Positions 53,995-64,000 of a stretch of DNA of 64,000 bases are shown here, in pieces; the stretch's first letter is position 1, and the number at the start of each line of letters is the position of its first letter. The notes beneath the pieces are model-generated. The model was not told the DNA's origin. It ran no database searches and saw only the letters and a list, made by a program, of their open reading frames with translations. Source of the stretch: Furcasterigmium furcatum (taxonomy: Eukaryota; Ascomycota; Sordariomycetes; Glomerellales; Plectosphaerellaceae); assembly GCA_001599815.1 (NCBI GenBank), contig BCIA01000005.1, forward strand, positions 4,348,472-4,412,471. Direction: 5' to 3'. The position numbers and the translations under genes were made by a program.

Positions 53995-55453
53995 CGTGGA
54001 CGAGCTTGTGAGGATGGCGGGATATAAGAATTTGGTGTCGCGGGGTAATTCGAGCAGGCGGGTGGCAGTGCCTTGGGAAGAGAATTGACAGAGAAAGGAG
54101 AACACCGCCCGGGTGGGATCGATAGCTGGAGGTCAGTCGAGTATAAGGTAGGTAGTCACAATTCAAGCGCCCGAGGACGAAGTATCTGGCCCGAGCTGTC
54201 AGTGTTGCGAGAAATTGTAGCACGAGTCAAGCGGGAGCGACATGTGAGGCTGGCGGCTGCTTTGATTCGCGATGGTGTGATTCGCGAGCCTTGGAGGGGC
54301 ACGTTGGAGCTTTTGGCCTGGTCGACCCACTTGATGCCGAAATGTCACGGCAACAGAAACGTGGTGCTTCCTTCCTCCTTCATGAGCTCCGTCTCCACAA
54401 GATGCCAGAGCTCACTCAAGCAAGCAATTGCAAAGACACAGACGTCCTCTTCAGTCAGGTCGTCCCAATGGAAAACCAATTGTCGGTCAAGTGGCTGCTC
54501 CAATTGAAGAGGCGGTGAATGACGTCTGCCCACCTCGACCTGGCTCAATCGATTGTCCTCTGAGCTCAATGGCCCCGGGTACCCCGGCCAGCCTTGGCTC
54601 CGATTCTGGAACCTCGGATAAGACGATGATGAGGTGTCCTGAACGTGAATGTGTCTGGTTGTCAGCGCAGGGCGGCATCAATGCATACGAGTATCCGTGC
54701 TGAGTCCTGTGCCCATCCGCCCTGCCTTTGTCCTGGCCTCACTCAGCGCCGAGCATCACATGAGGCGGTGTTGAAAGATGATCCTCTCTTCGGAAACATG
54801 TGTCCTTTCGATGTAGGCCTGTGCAACCGCACATAAAGCTGAAGACGGGCGCACAGAGGACGGAGGCTTGTCATCGGGTCGGGCCAGTTGCCGGGCTTTG
54901 AGGGAAACACCGTGACATTTAACGAGACCGTGACGAGAGGCTCAAGCCGTCGGATGGAAGCTCTTGGAACCTCTTCAGCGGGTGCCGGAGAAAGGCGAGA
55001 GCTCCTGCGCCGGCGAGAACAACGCTAGGCGGTGCCAGCCTGTGGACCGTGCAGGGACCAGCCCCCGCATTAGCACCAACGCTCTCGCTGTCCACTGCTC
55101 ACAGTGGTGAATGCGAGCGCATCTTGGCTCCTTCCCCGACCCCCGACCCTGAACCTTTAGCCCCCCAATTATTTCTGGCCGTGAGCTTAGCTTCCTTTCT
55201 TGCCTCAGAAAAAGGACACGTTGGACGTAAACCTTCCCGCCTTCAACCTCGCACCACGCTCCCGGAGTAGATAACCCACCACACTTCTTCCTCTGCCCAC
55301 ATTCCCATCGAATCACCCTTCTTCTCTTCGATTGGGACGCTTCCTTGATCCTCGGACCTACTCTCCCCGAGTCAATCTTGTCCAGCCCAGCCTCTGACCT
55401 CGTGTTCCCTCTTGCTGCTCCTCCCCAGAAGCAAAGCAAAGCAATCCTTCACC
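53995..55453. promoter_or_regulatory. Divergent promoter: MDE1 / calnexin
   Basis: A 1.46-kb gap. The right end (55270-55450) is CT-rich, as in strongly expressed fungal genes. No gene with protein sense was found between. Stress-response elements could be expected for calnexin but I cannot point to a certain one. Confidence 0.45.
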
Positions 55454-57438
55454 ATGAAGTTCAACGCTGCCGTCGCGGTCTCTGCCGCCACCATCCTGGC
55501 CGGCAATGTCCAGGCCGAGGAGGCCTCTGCCTCCAAGCCCGAGCTTGCCACCTTCACCGTAAGTCACCCTCGCTCTCAATTCCCGTCGGTTCTTGCTCTA
55601 GCTGGCCGCTTGCATCTCGTGCTCGTGCGGGGTGCGGGAAGCTCCCTGCATGTGCTTCTTGCTTGCAGCTGCCGGCAAACCAGCAACCGCCGAAGCTCAT
55701 GAGATGGCTCCCGATTGCTGACATGTCTGCCCGCAGCCCACCACCATCAAGGGTGACTTCGTCGAGCAGTTCACCGACGACTGGGAGAAGCGCTGGAAGC
55801 CCTCCAACGCCAAGAAGGAGCCCAAGAACAAGGAGGAGGACGAGGAGTGGGCTTACGTCGGCGAGTGGGCGGTCGAGGAGCCTTCCGTCCTCAAGGGCGT
55901 CGAGGGCGACAAGGGTCTCGTCATCAAGAACCCCGCCGCTCACCATGCCATCTCCTCCAAGTTCTCCTCCCCCATCGACAACAAGGGCAAGACCCTCGTT
56001 GTCCAGTACGAGGTCAAGCTCCAGAGTACGTGCTTTGTTCGCCCCTCTTTTTAGCTACTTGGACGGCCACAGCTAACCCACCTCTCACAGAGGGCCTCGA
56101 GTGCGGTGGCGCCTACCTTAAGCTGCTCCGCGACAACAAGGCGCTGCACCAGGAGGAGTTCTCCAACGCCACCCCCTACGTGATCATGTTCGGCCCCGAC
56201 AAGTGCGGCCACACCAACAAGGTCCACTTCATCTTCAACCACAAGAACCCCAAGACGGGCGAGTACGAGGAGAAGCACCTCGTCTCCCCCCCTACCGCCA
56301 AGATCGTCAAGACGACTGAGCTGTACACCCTCATCATCAACCCCGACAACACCTACGTCATCAAGCAGAACAACGAGCAGGTCAAGACCGGCTCCCTCCT
56401 CGAGGACTTCTCCCCCTCCGTCAACCCCCCTGAGGAGATTGACGACACCGCCGACACCAAGCCCGAGGACTGGGTCGACGAGGCCCGTATCCAGGACCCC
56501 GAGGCCAAGAAGCCCGAGGACTGGGACGAGGAGGCTCCTTACGAGATTGTCGACGAGGAGGCCACCAAGCCCGAGGACTGGCTCGAGGATGAGCCCAGCA
56601 CCGTCTCCGACCCCGAGGCCCAGAAGCCCGAGGACTGGGATGATGAGGAGGATGGCGACTGGATCGCTCCCACCGTCCCCAACCCCAAGTGTGCTGAGGT
56701 TGCCGGCTGCGGTCCCTGGACCAAGCCCATGACCCGCAACCCCGACTACAAGGGCAAGTGGACCGCTCCCTACATCGACAACCCCGCCTACAAGGGTGCC
56801 TGGGCTCCTCGCAAGATCAAGAACCCCGACTACTTCGAGGACAAGAACCCCTCCAACCTCGAGCCCATCGGTGCCGTGAGTACTCACCCGAGTCCCTCCC
56901 TGATGATTGTGTGCTGACCCTCCCCCCATAGATTGGCTTCGAGATCTGGACCATGCAGAGCGACATCCTCTTCGACAACATCTACATTGGCCACTCCGTC
57001 GAGGATGCCGAGAAGCTCGCCGAGGAGACCTTCGTCCCCAAGCGCGCCGCTGAGAAGCTCGTCGAGGAGGTCGAGAAGCCCCAGAAGGCCGAGAAGCCCG
57101 CTTCTCCCGGTGACCTCAAGTTCACCGACGACCCCGTGACCTACGTCAAGGAGAAGGTTGACCTGTTCGCCACCATTGCCCAGAAGGACCCCATCGAGGC
57201 CATCAAGTTCGTCCCCGAGGTCGCCGGCGGCATTGGCGCCATCATCGTTACCCTCGTTGCCATCATCGTCGGCGTCTTCAGCGCTGCCGGCACCGCCCCT
57301 GCCCCCGTCAAGAAGGTCGCCGCCGACGCCGCGGCTGCCGCCAAGGACGTCAAGGACAAGTCGAAGAAGGCCGCAGCCTCCGGCGTCGAGACGGCCAAGG
57401 GCGAGGCTTCCAAGAGGACTACCCGAAGCCAGTCGTAG
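55454..57438 (+). CDS. Calnexin, ER lectin chaperone
   Basis: Exons 55454-55558, 55737-56025, 56091-56875 and 56932-57438 (introns 178, 65, 56 bp) give 561 residues. Signal peptide (MKFNAAVAVSAATILAGNVQ), lectin domain with KGLECGGAYLKLL, YVIMFGPDKCGHTNKVHFIF (disulphide Cys and glucose-binding residues) and HLVSPPTAKIVKTTELYTLI. The P-domain arm has four KPEDW repeats followed by GxW-type repeats (CGPWTKPMTRNPDYKGKW; APYIDNPAYKGAWAPRKIKN). The lectin domain resumes with IGFEIWTMQSDILFDNIYIG. One membrane segment (AGGIGAIIVTLVAIIVGVFS) and a basic cytosolic tail end the protein. It folds monoglucosylated glycoproteins in the ER. The first intron is unusually long for this window. Confidence 0.96.
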
Positions 57439-58340
57439 ATGGAATGGCGACGCGGATGGTGGCATGGCGACTGCGAGAAGGCACCGCCGTCCCCTTGAGC
57501 GGCCGGAGGGGACCCCCGAGCACGGCGGCTCGGGCTGTGTTACAAAAACCGGTTACGGGGCCATGAGATGATGAGTAAAAGGACACGTTGTTTAGTGCAT
57601 TTCCCGCGCGATTGATTCCCTCCGAGTTCGAATTGGTCATTCCGAAACCAGGGCAAGAGGAGTTGGCGCAGGCATAAGGTAGTCCCAAGAGAAGAAATTC
57701 CTCCAAGTGTGGCCGATGTGATGCATTGCTGTGTTGATTGTTGTGTTGAGACTGTAACCCAGGCCTGATCAAGACCCTGCCCGACCGGCCTCGCAACTCT
57801 CTGTCTTTGTTATCCTATAGCCTGCGATACCTCACCTCCAAGGCACTGTGGTAGTCTCAATCACGACTGAGGAAACGTGGAAGCCATATACCCCCGGCTC
57901 GCGTAATCTTTTCCACGGCAAAACCCAACCAAGGCCTAGATCGGACGCCCTCGGCATTCGACGGCATTGGGACGGTTGGAGCAGAGGGGCGACAGGCCTC
58001 TTGGGGCTAAGTTTGGGGAAGTGCTGGGGGACGAAGGTGGGAGCTTCCCCCACCACAGGAGCACTCGGCCTATCAGCGTCGCGAATGGCCCTCCGCATTA
58101 CGTTGTGGGTGTCCCGGGCCTCAGCTACCCGGTCGTCACAGCCGGTCGGCCGCCGCTGGTGCTCTCCAACCTGCATATAACTTATCACCGTGCTGCTCCC
58201 GTCCGCCCCTCTCCCTTTGGCCCCCCTCCGAACGGACGATATAATATCTGCCTACTACGTGGCTGGTCATTGGGTGCCAGGATTCCTTTTTGTCTTCTCT
58301 ATCCAACCGTCGTCAAGTCCCGTTTCGTCCCTCTTCCACA
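57439..58340. promoter_or_regulatory. Upstream region of the MMSDH gene
   Basis: A 902-bp tandem gap between calnexin and the dehydrogenase. ORFs on either strand have no protein sense. TATA-like sequence CATATAACTTATC at about 58173-58185. Confidence 0.4.
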
Positions 58341-60118
58341 ATGCGTCGGGCCATCTCCAGAGGACTCGTCGCCAGCGCAGGCCGCTCCAGCAGGACAGCC
58401 GGCCTTAACCGCGGTTCTCTGCTCTCGTCCTCCACCACCATGTCGCCCTCGTCGACCGCCGGCCCCGTCGCCGCGAGGCGGATACACGCCACGGCCAAGC
58501 ATCTCAATGCCGCCCTCGCCTCGACCGCCGAGTCGTACCCCACGACGCACGAGAAGATCGCCACCCCCGAGGACACGCCCTACTTCCTCGACAACAAGTT
58601 CGTCAAGTCGCAGGCCACAAAGTTCATCGACCTGCACGACCCGGCGACCAACAACTTGGTGACCCGCGTCCCGCAGATGACCGATGCCGAGCTCCAGGCC
58701 GCCGTCGACTCGGCCGAGAAGGCCTACCCCAAGTGGCGCTCCATGAGCGTGCTGGCGAGGCAGCAGATCATGTTCAAGTTCGTGGCGCTCATCCGCGAGA
58801 ACTGGGACAGGCTCGCCGCGAGCATCACCCTCGAGCAGGGCAAGACCTTCGCCGACGCCAAGGGCGATGTCCTGCGCGGCCTGCAAGTCGCCGAGGCCGC
58901 CTGCGGCGCGCCGGAGCTGCTCAAGGGCGAGGTGCTGGAGGTGGCGAAGGATATGGAGACGAGGAGCTACCGCGAGCCCCTGGGTGTTGTGGCCGCCATC
59001 TGCCCCTTCAGTGAGTGTTCTGTCTGTCGTTCGTTGGAGTCAATCGCTGACGATGTCTGCCAGACTTCCCTGCCATGATTCCTCTCTGGTGCATCCCTAT
59101 CGCCACCGTGACTGGCAACACCCTCATCCTCAAGCCTTCCGAGCGTGACCCCGGTGCGGCCATGATCCTGGCCGAGCTTGTCCAGAAGGCTGGCTTCCCC
59201 GATGGTGTGGTCAACATCGTTCATGGTGCCCACCGCACCGTGGATTTCATCCTCGAGGACCCCGCTATCAGGGCCGTCAGCTTCGTTGGCGGCAACAAGG
59301 CCGGCGAGTACATCTTCAACAAGGGCTCTGCTCACGGCAAGCGTGTCCAGGCCAACCTGGGCGCCAAGAACCACGCCGCGGTGCTCCCCGACGCCAACAA
59401 GAACCACTTCCTCAACAGCGTCGTCGGTGCCGCCTTCGGCGCGGCCGGCCAGCGCTGCATGGCCCTGTCGACCCTCGTCATGGTCGGCGAGACCAAGGAG
59501 TGGCTCCCCGAGCTGGCCGAGATGGCCAAGCAGCTCAAGGTCGACGGTGGCTTCGAGGAGGGCGCGGACCTCGGCCCCGTCATCTCCCCGCAGAGCAAGG
59601 AGCGCATCGAGAGCCTCATCGCCAGCGCCGAGGAGGAGGGCGCCACCATCCTGCTCGACGGCCGCGGCTTCACGCCCGCCAAGTACCCCAACGGCAACTG
59701 GGTCGCGCCGACCATCATCACCAACGTCACCCCCGAGATGCGGTGCTACAAGGAGGAGATCTTCGGCCCGGTGCTGGTCTGCCTGAACGTCGCGACGCTC
59801 GACGAGGCCGTCGAGCTCATCAACAAGAACGAGTACGGCAACGGCACCGCCATCTTCACGCGCTCCGGCCCCACGGCCGAGACGTTCCGCCGCCACATCG
59901 AGGCCGGCCAGGTCGGCATCAACGTGCCCATCCCCGTGCCGCTGCCCATGTTCTCCTTCACGGGCAACAAGAAGAGCATCGCCGGCGGCGGCGCGAACAC
60001 CTTCTACGGCCGCCCCGGCGTGAACTTCTACACGCAGCAGAAGACCGTCACGGCGCTGTGGCAGAGCGCGGACGCGGTGGCGCAGAAGGCGGACGTCGCG
60101 ATGCCGACGCACTCCTGA
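58341..60118 (+). CDS. Methylmalonate-semialdehyde dehydrogenase, mitochondrial
   Basis: Exons 58341-59010 and 59064-60118 (53-bp intron) give 574 residues. The N-terminus (MRRAISRGLVASAGRSSRTA) up to ARRIHATAKHL is an Arg/Ser-rich mitochondrial presequence. ALDH6-type catalytic domain: REPLGVVAAICPFNFPAMIP, TLILKPSERDPGAAM, VSFVGGNKAGEYIFNKG, catalytic Cys355 in AAGQRCMALST, CYKEEIFGPVLVCLNV, and the family-specific SIAGGGANTFYGRPGVNFYT with PMFSFTGNKKS. The enzyme oxidises methylmalonate and malonate semialdehydes to propionyl-CoA or acetyl-CoA in valine and pyrimidine breakdown. The ALDH6 assignment rests on the QANLGAKNHAAVLPDANKNH and C-terminal motifs. Confidence 0.93.
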
Positions 60119-60612
60119 GCGAGGGGTATAGGAACGGGAATGGAAATGAGGAATCTAGATTGGGCCTGAGGTTGTAGATGCTGCCCTGGTATGTTATACT
60201 GATATGAATCCAAGTATGTGAACGTCGAGGTCTTTGCCCGGTGATGAGTCTGTTGGCTGGGACTTTGGTGCTTCTGCCTGCGATGATGCCTGTTGCTCGA
60301 ATGTTGGCCGCCTGTTACCGCGCGGCGCGGTTCAGCATCACCAACCGCCTCAGGGGTATTTAACGTCGCCGTGCCCAGCTTATTTCCCCTTTGCCATTTC
60401 ACCAAGGACAGCCTTTTTTCTCTGCCTCCTGAGGAGATTTGCCGAGGAGCCTCCCGAATCATGGCAGACCCGAGTGTGGTACTGAGTGTATCGTGGCATT
60501 TGCTTGTCAGGTTCTGTCAAGGAAGTACATCCGCATGGAGACTCAGGAGCTGCTGGAGAGGCAAGTAGATGCCCACCACACTACATGGCCGCTCTCCCCT
60601 CCGTCACTCCAT
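60119..60612. other. Convergent 3' intergenic region
   Basis: 494 bp between MMSDH (+) and the small secreted protein (-). No gene recognised; the ORFs here are antisense artefacts. Confidence 0.4.
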
Positions 60613-61229
60613 CTACGACTCGTGAAATACTTCAACTTCCTCAGTCGCGTTCAATGCGCCCTCCAGATCAAAGGAGTCAAGCTCTTCGCCCTGAGAGTAA
60701 TCACACGGTCAGCATCCCAGCCCAACCTCGGCTTCCTTTCCCCATGGCAGACGACTTACCTCAGCCAAGCGAGGAATACCCCTGAACGACCCGGCCGTAC
60801 GACGGACACTGGTAAAGGTGATGCATTGGTTGATCAGGAAGGTGTCGCTGCCGCCCTGTCAAGAAGTTAGCGGGGTGATCGCATGCGAGAGGCCCGCGGT
60901 GGTAGGACACTTACATCCTAGATATAGTCAGCTCTGTGTACCCAAAGAAAGATATAGCAGTGCCAGGAAGGTTCACTTACAGCCCACCAGTCGAAACAGT
61001 CGTGGCAGCCGTTGTTGTGGCAGATGTACGCCCTCTGCTGGCCCGCGCCGTAACCCCGGACCCTAATCGACCAAAAGTCGTTCATCCAGCCTGCGCAGGT
61101 GTTGTCCCACACGTTGACACTCTGCACGCTGCCCCCGCAGTTCTGCCCGCTGAACGTGTCGATGACATACGCGGAGGTTGCGGTCGCGAGGGCCAGGGCG
61201 GCGAGGGGGAGGTGGCTGAGGAGCTGCAT
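60613..61229 (-). CDS. Small secreted Cys-rich protein
   Basis: Exons 61229-60981, 60855-60760 and 60690-60613 join in frame to 140 residues (introns 125 and 69 bp). Signal peptide MQLLSHLPLAALALATATSA. The mature part reads YVIDTFSGQNCGGSVQSVNV, NTCAGWMNDFWSIRVRGYGA, QQRAYICHNNGCHDCFDWWA, then SDTFLINQCITFTSVRRTAG and a short tail. Seven Cys are present after the signal. This resembles small secreted proteins of fungi with Trp/Cys-rich cores; some relatives are effectors or secreted in interactions, but no function is shown. Inside intron 1, a three-base segment GAT at 60917-60915 is flanked by TAG and GTAAG and could be a micro-exon adding Asp without changing frame. Confidence 0.75.
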
Positions 61230-62145
61230 GTCGGAGTTGAGTCTGTTTGTCCCTCTATCACTGGGTTATTAAGTCTCGAGGTAAACTGCACTCGACAGGC
61301 GAGGGCCACTGTTCGCTCATTTTATAGTCGAGGTTCATCGGGCTCCGGCAGCGGGACTTGACCGACAAAACAACCACGGCCATTTCCAGATTGTTGTCGA
61401 TATCTTCTGATCTGGATCACCGACTCTCAGCCAACCGCCTGGTCTTGGCAACATGAGCCCCTCACGAACTTGATCCTTCGCGGACAAAAGGTCTTATTGC
61501 TGACAGGCTGACCCATATCTGGCGCTGAGTATAACCATATATGGCAGGTGTTTTTCACTGAAGCATCAGCCCGAGAGACCCTGGTATCTTGGCTGCAACG
61601 TTTATGGGTGAGACAGGCAGGTTCTCTTGAGGCCCAGACTATCACTTGGATCTCATTCACGTTGTGTCTGGAGTCGGGGGCCTTGCTCTGAACGCAGCCA
61701 AGACGGGCAATTTGCCTGAATGAGGGCGTGCTCTGAGCCCGAAAGGGTGACCGCATCGTCCATCAACCGACTAGGACTTACAGAGGCAACAGGATGCGCG
61801 GGACCGACATCAGATGCTGCAGTCATGGATAAGCTAGATTCGACTTGGGTTGTCAAGTCATGGGAGCTGTTCAAAAGAAACAAGCCAAGTCAAGCATAAG
61901 GACTCACGCATCGAACCTGAGTGGGCTGGTCGCCAAATAGATGCCGATAAATTTGGCGCCACACTGAAGGTCACTTGCGTTCTCAGCCGGATAGCATAAA
62001 GAGTAAGTACTAGAATTCTATAGGCTTGGCAAATGGTTACAACCGGTGGCCAAAGAGCTATCAAGGTACTTATGCAGTCTGGTCTCTGGGCACAGCTGGC
62101 GGATAGACGTCTTGGGCGTTCTGGCCCGGCAGGCTGACGATTGAA
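61230..62145. promoter_or_regulatory. Upstream region of the small secreted protein gene
   Basis: A 916-bp gap, both flanking genes on the minus strand. Moderately AT-rich around 61960-62060. Nothing further was seen. Confidence 0.4.
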
Positions 62146-63090
62146 TCATGATTCCCTCGTGCTAGAAACTCCTGCATGCACCGAGCATTCCATCGCAAAC
62201 CCGAAAGCCCTGGCATACCACCCCTGTGCCCAGAAGCTCAACTCCATGCAGTGAGGCGCGCCAGGCACGAAGCTGCTGTCGACGCGCGGGCTGCCGGAAA
62301 AGGCCTCCACGCACGCCTTCAGCCGCTCCTCCGAGACGACGAAGAACGGCTCATGCTGCACCATGGCGAACATGACGGGCGTCTTGACATGAGCCGCCCA
62401 GTCATCCTTCCAGCCGGGCAACCACGAAGCGGGCAGGCTCTCGAGCTCGGCCAGGGGGGCCGGGGCATCGAGCCGCTCCGCGAGCTTCACGATGTCCGGG
62501 CTCACGGTTCCCGGCGCGAACATGACCGCGTCCTTCTGGGCGAGCGGGGTCGAGTAATTGCCCATGGCGTCGTAAGGCTTGCGGACCGAGCCCTCGTACA
62601 TGTGAGGCCTCCAGATGTCCCCGAGGCCGGAGCAGACGAGCCCGCCGAGCGGGTATGACGGCGCCTCGTCCCGGCCGTGCATCGCCGCCGTCGCGACTCC
62701 GTACATCACGCCGAGGCTGTGGCAGAGAAGCACGATGCAGTTGCATCCGTTCGTGATGCCGAAGTTGGGCCAGAGGGCTGGCAGGATGTGCTCGTGCATC
62801 CAGCGGGCGGTCTCCGTCACGAAGTCGGACCCCTCGGGGACGGGGAGGAACGACGACGTCCCCCCGTAGCAAGGGCGGTCGATGGACACGAAGGGAACAC
62901 CGTAGGCGTTGCTCGAGATGGATGCCGTGTGTTGGGGATCGGCATCGAAGTAGTGGCACTCGTACGTGCCGCCGTGGAGGCCGACGACGAGGGGACGGAA
63001 CTGGAGGGAAGATCCAGGCCGTGGCGGCGGCAGGTTGTGAATCCCTGCGACCGTTCCTCCGTTGGGAAGAGATAATGTGAAAGACTCCAT
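62146..63090 (-). CDS. Alpha/beta hydrolase with CHSLG nucleophile elbow
   Basis: Single exon, 314 residues, true ATG at 63090. RPLVVGLHGGTYECHYFDAD contains the oxyanion HGG, VPFVSIDRPCYGGTS is the next conserved loop, Ser125 in LLCHSLGVMYG is the nucleophile, and His280 in VPGAPHCMELSFWAQG is the likely catalytic base. The elbow has Cys in place of the usual first Gly (C-H-S-L-G). No signal peptide. The reaction cannot be named; similar enzymes act as esterases, lactonases or in small-molecule pathways. The downstream neighbour on the same strand to the right is an MFS transporter, which would fit a metabolite-related pair, but this is inferred. Confidence 0.82.
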   Translation of the reverse strand: MESFTLSLPNGGTVAGIHNLPPPRPGSSLQFRPLVVGLHGGTYECHYFDADPQHTASISSNAYGVPFVSIDRPCYGGTSSFLPVPEGSDFVTETARWMHEHILPALWPNFGITNGCNCIVLLCHSLGVMYGVATAAMHGRDEAPSYPLGGLVCSGLGDIWRPHMYEGSVRKPYDAMGNYSTPLAQKDAVMFAPGTVSPDIVKLAERLDAPAPLAELESLPASWLPGWKDDWAAHVKTPVMFAMVQHEPFFVVSEERLKACVEAFSGSPRVDSSFVPGAPHCMELSFWAQGWYARAFGFAMECSVHAGVSSTRES

Positions 63091-63637
63091 GATATATGCT
63101 GAGTGAGTAGGCCGCTTCAGAGAATAATTGACGACAAGGAGAGCAATGAATGACTGCGCGGTGTGTACGATAAATCAGCGATCGCACGTTGAGGTTGGAA
63201 AGCGCACACTTCAATTACTACTTATAAAGTGAAGCTGCAGAGTTCTCTCGCGTACCGGCATTAGGAACAAGTCCGACCTTTTAAGACCGACAATCATGAT
63301 TAAGAATGGAGGATCCTCTGGGAGCGGGAGCAGCGACTATTACCGCTGCGGCTAAGGCTGTCACCGAAGCTTCATTGTTATTGCCGAAATGCTAGTAATT
63401 CCCCGGACAAATTGCGCAAAGCTCGCTGAAGCTGAGAAACATCATCATCAACATCAACATCACTCCCAGATTTGGCCCCTTCGCTTGACCTGTACACGGA
63501 GCTATCTATGCTTATGGCTCTGAAAGCTGGCGGGTCTGAAGGTACTGTGCTTGAAGAATCGCAACTCGGCTGGATAGGTTTGTGCACAAGTACTACTTAT
63601 TGGGGGATATTAATGGTTACAGATGGTGTCCAGAGAG
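63091..63637. promoter_or_regulatory. Promoter of the alpha/beta hydrolase gene
   Basis: A 547-bp gap between the MFS stop at 63638 and the hydrolase ATG at 63090 (both -). A TATA-like ACTTATAAAGTG lies at about 63220-63231, 130 bp upstream of the ATG. Confidence 0.45.
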
Positions 63638-64000
63638 CTACGCAGTCTGGGTGACCTCCTGCTCCGCCCTCTTCGTATCCTCTCGCCTGTGCATCTGCGC
63701 AGCGACGAACTCATCCTTCTTCTGATCAGAATCCACAGTAAACCAGCAAAAGATGCAACCCGGGACCGTGAAGGCAATGCAGACCAGGAAGAGAGTCTGG
63801 TATGCCTGGGCACTTCCGACACGGAACGCATAACGTGCCGCCTCCTCGACCGTTGTCGTCAGTCCAGGGATGCCAGCGAGAGGGAGTCCGGCCCTGAGCT
63901 TGGTTATGAGCTCCGGCAAAGAGGACTCGGGCAGTCCAGCTCCGATCGCGGCGGGCCCGACATTGGCGGGGATGGTGCTGTTCAGGCGGTTCCTGACCGT
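63638..64000 (-). CDS. TRI12-like MFS transporter, C-terminal fragment (runs off the window)
   Basis: The minus frame is open from base 64000 to the stop at 63638, 120 residues: TVRNRLNSTIPANVGPAAIG, AGLPESSLPELITKLRAGLP, then the last membrane segment YQTLFLVCIAFTVPGCIFCW and a charged tail (DSDQKKDEFVAAQMHRREDT). The pattern Pro-Ala-Asn-Val...AGLPESS before the last helix is typical of fungal TRI12/siderophore-type transporters with 14 membrane segments, which export toxins or import siderophores. The N-terminal part is outside the window, so the substrate cannot be judged. Confidence 0.8.
   Translation of the reverse strand, partial: TVRNRLNSTIPANVGPAAIGAGLPESSLPELITKLRAGLPLAGIPGLTTTVEEAARYAFRVGSAQAYQTLFLVCIAFTVPGCIFCWFTVDSDQKKDEFVAAQMHRREDTKRAEQEVTQTA

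Noticed and set aside
56051..56929. 292-codon minus ORF opposite calnexin
   Set aside because: Leu/Gly/Val-rich antisense artefact without domain sense; calnexin is certain.
58967..60112. 381-codon minus ORF opposite MMSDH
   Set aside because: Antisense artefact; the plus strand encodes a complete ALDH6 enzyme and the ORF crosses its intron.
1..64000. tRNA genes, rRNA, CRISPR arrays, bacterial-type operons
   Set aside because: No convincing tRNA A/B-box pair, no rRNA segment and no spaced repeats were seen by eye; a tRNAscan run would settle the tRNA question.

Overview
The window is nuclear DNA of a filamentous ascomycete, most likely a Sordariomycete; order and species cannot be set from sequence alone. 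The reasons are short spliceosomal introns (about 48-180 bp, GTNNGT donors, CTGAC/CTAAC-like branch points, CAG/TAG/AAG acceptors), GC-rich wobble positions, and many single-copy fungal housekeeping genes. I see no prokaryotic operon, CRISPR array, rRNA or convincing tRNA. Exon boundaries come from reading-frame continuity and family conservation, without transcript data.

Layout. 1-6 kb: 5' part of REV1 (-), a RED/IK-type splicing protein (+), a UDP-glycosyltransferase (-) divergent from an extended SDR reductase (+). 7-28 kb: an accessory-looking stretch with three F-box genes (7.4, 18.1 and 25.4 kb), a 6.1-kb intronless gene for a 2040-residue protein ending in a papain-like (C70/AvrRpt2-like) protease module, a decayed GH55 beta-1,3-glucanase and a second broken coding fragment in TA-rich DNA. 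Two conserved genes, a nucleoside hydrolase and the mitochondrial intermediate peptidase OCT1, sit inside it. TA-rich gene-free pockets at 15.3-17.0 and 24.5-25.3 kb look like mutated repeat relics. 28-44 kb: conserved genes, namely a small membrane protein, a TOK-type K+ channel, an ArAE/FUSC-type membrane protein, MIC26/27, DUS2, inorganic pyrophosphatase, mL53, SEC20 and HEM3. 44-50 kb: a DUF6604-type protein and a secreted beta-helix protein. 52-60 kb: a Cys-rich GPI-type wall protein, MDE1 (methionine salvage), calnexin and methylmalonate-semialdehyde dehydrogenase. 60-64 kb: a small secreted Cys-rich protein, an alpha/beta hydrolase and the C-terminus of a TRI12-like MFS transporter.

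Functional links. Several products are mitochondrial: OCT1, MIC26/27, mL53, MMSDH and possibly a long pyrophosphatase isoform. Calnexin and SEC20 act at the ER, and this SEC20 ends in RDEL. The UDP-glycosyltransferase/reductase pair and the hydrolase/MFS pair could each belong to small-molecule metabolism, but no core synthase is visible. The strongest candidate for an undescribed system is the giant protease-tailed protein at 9.1-15.2 kb.
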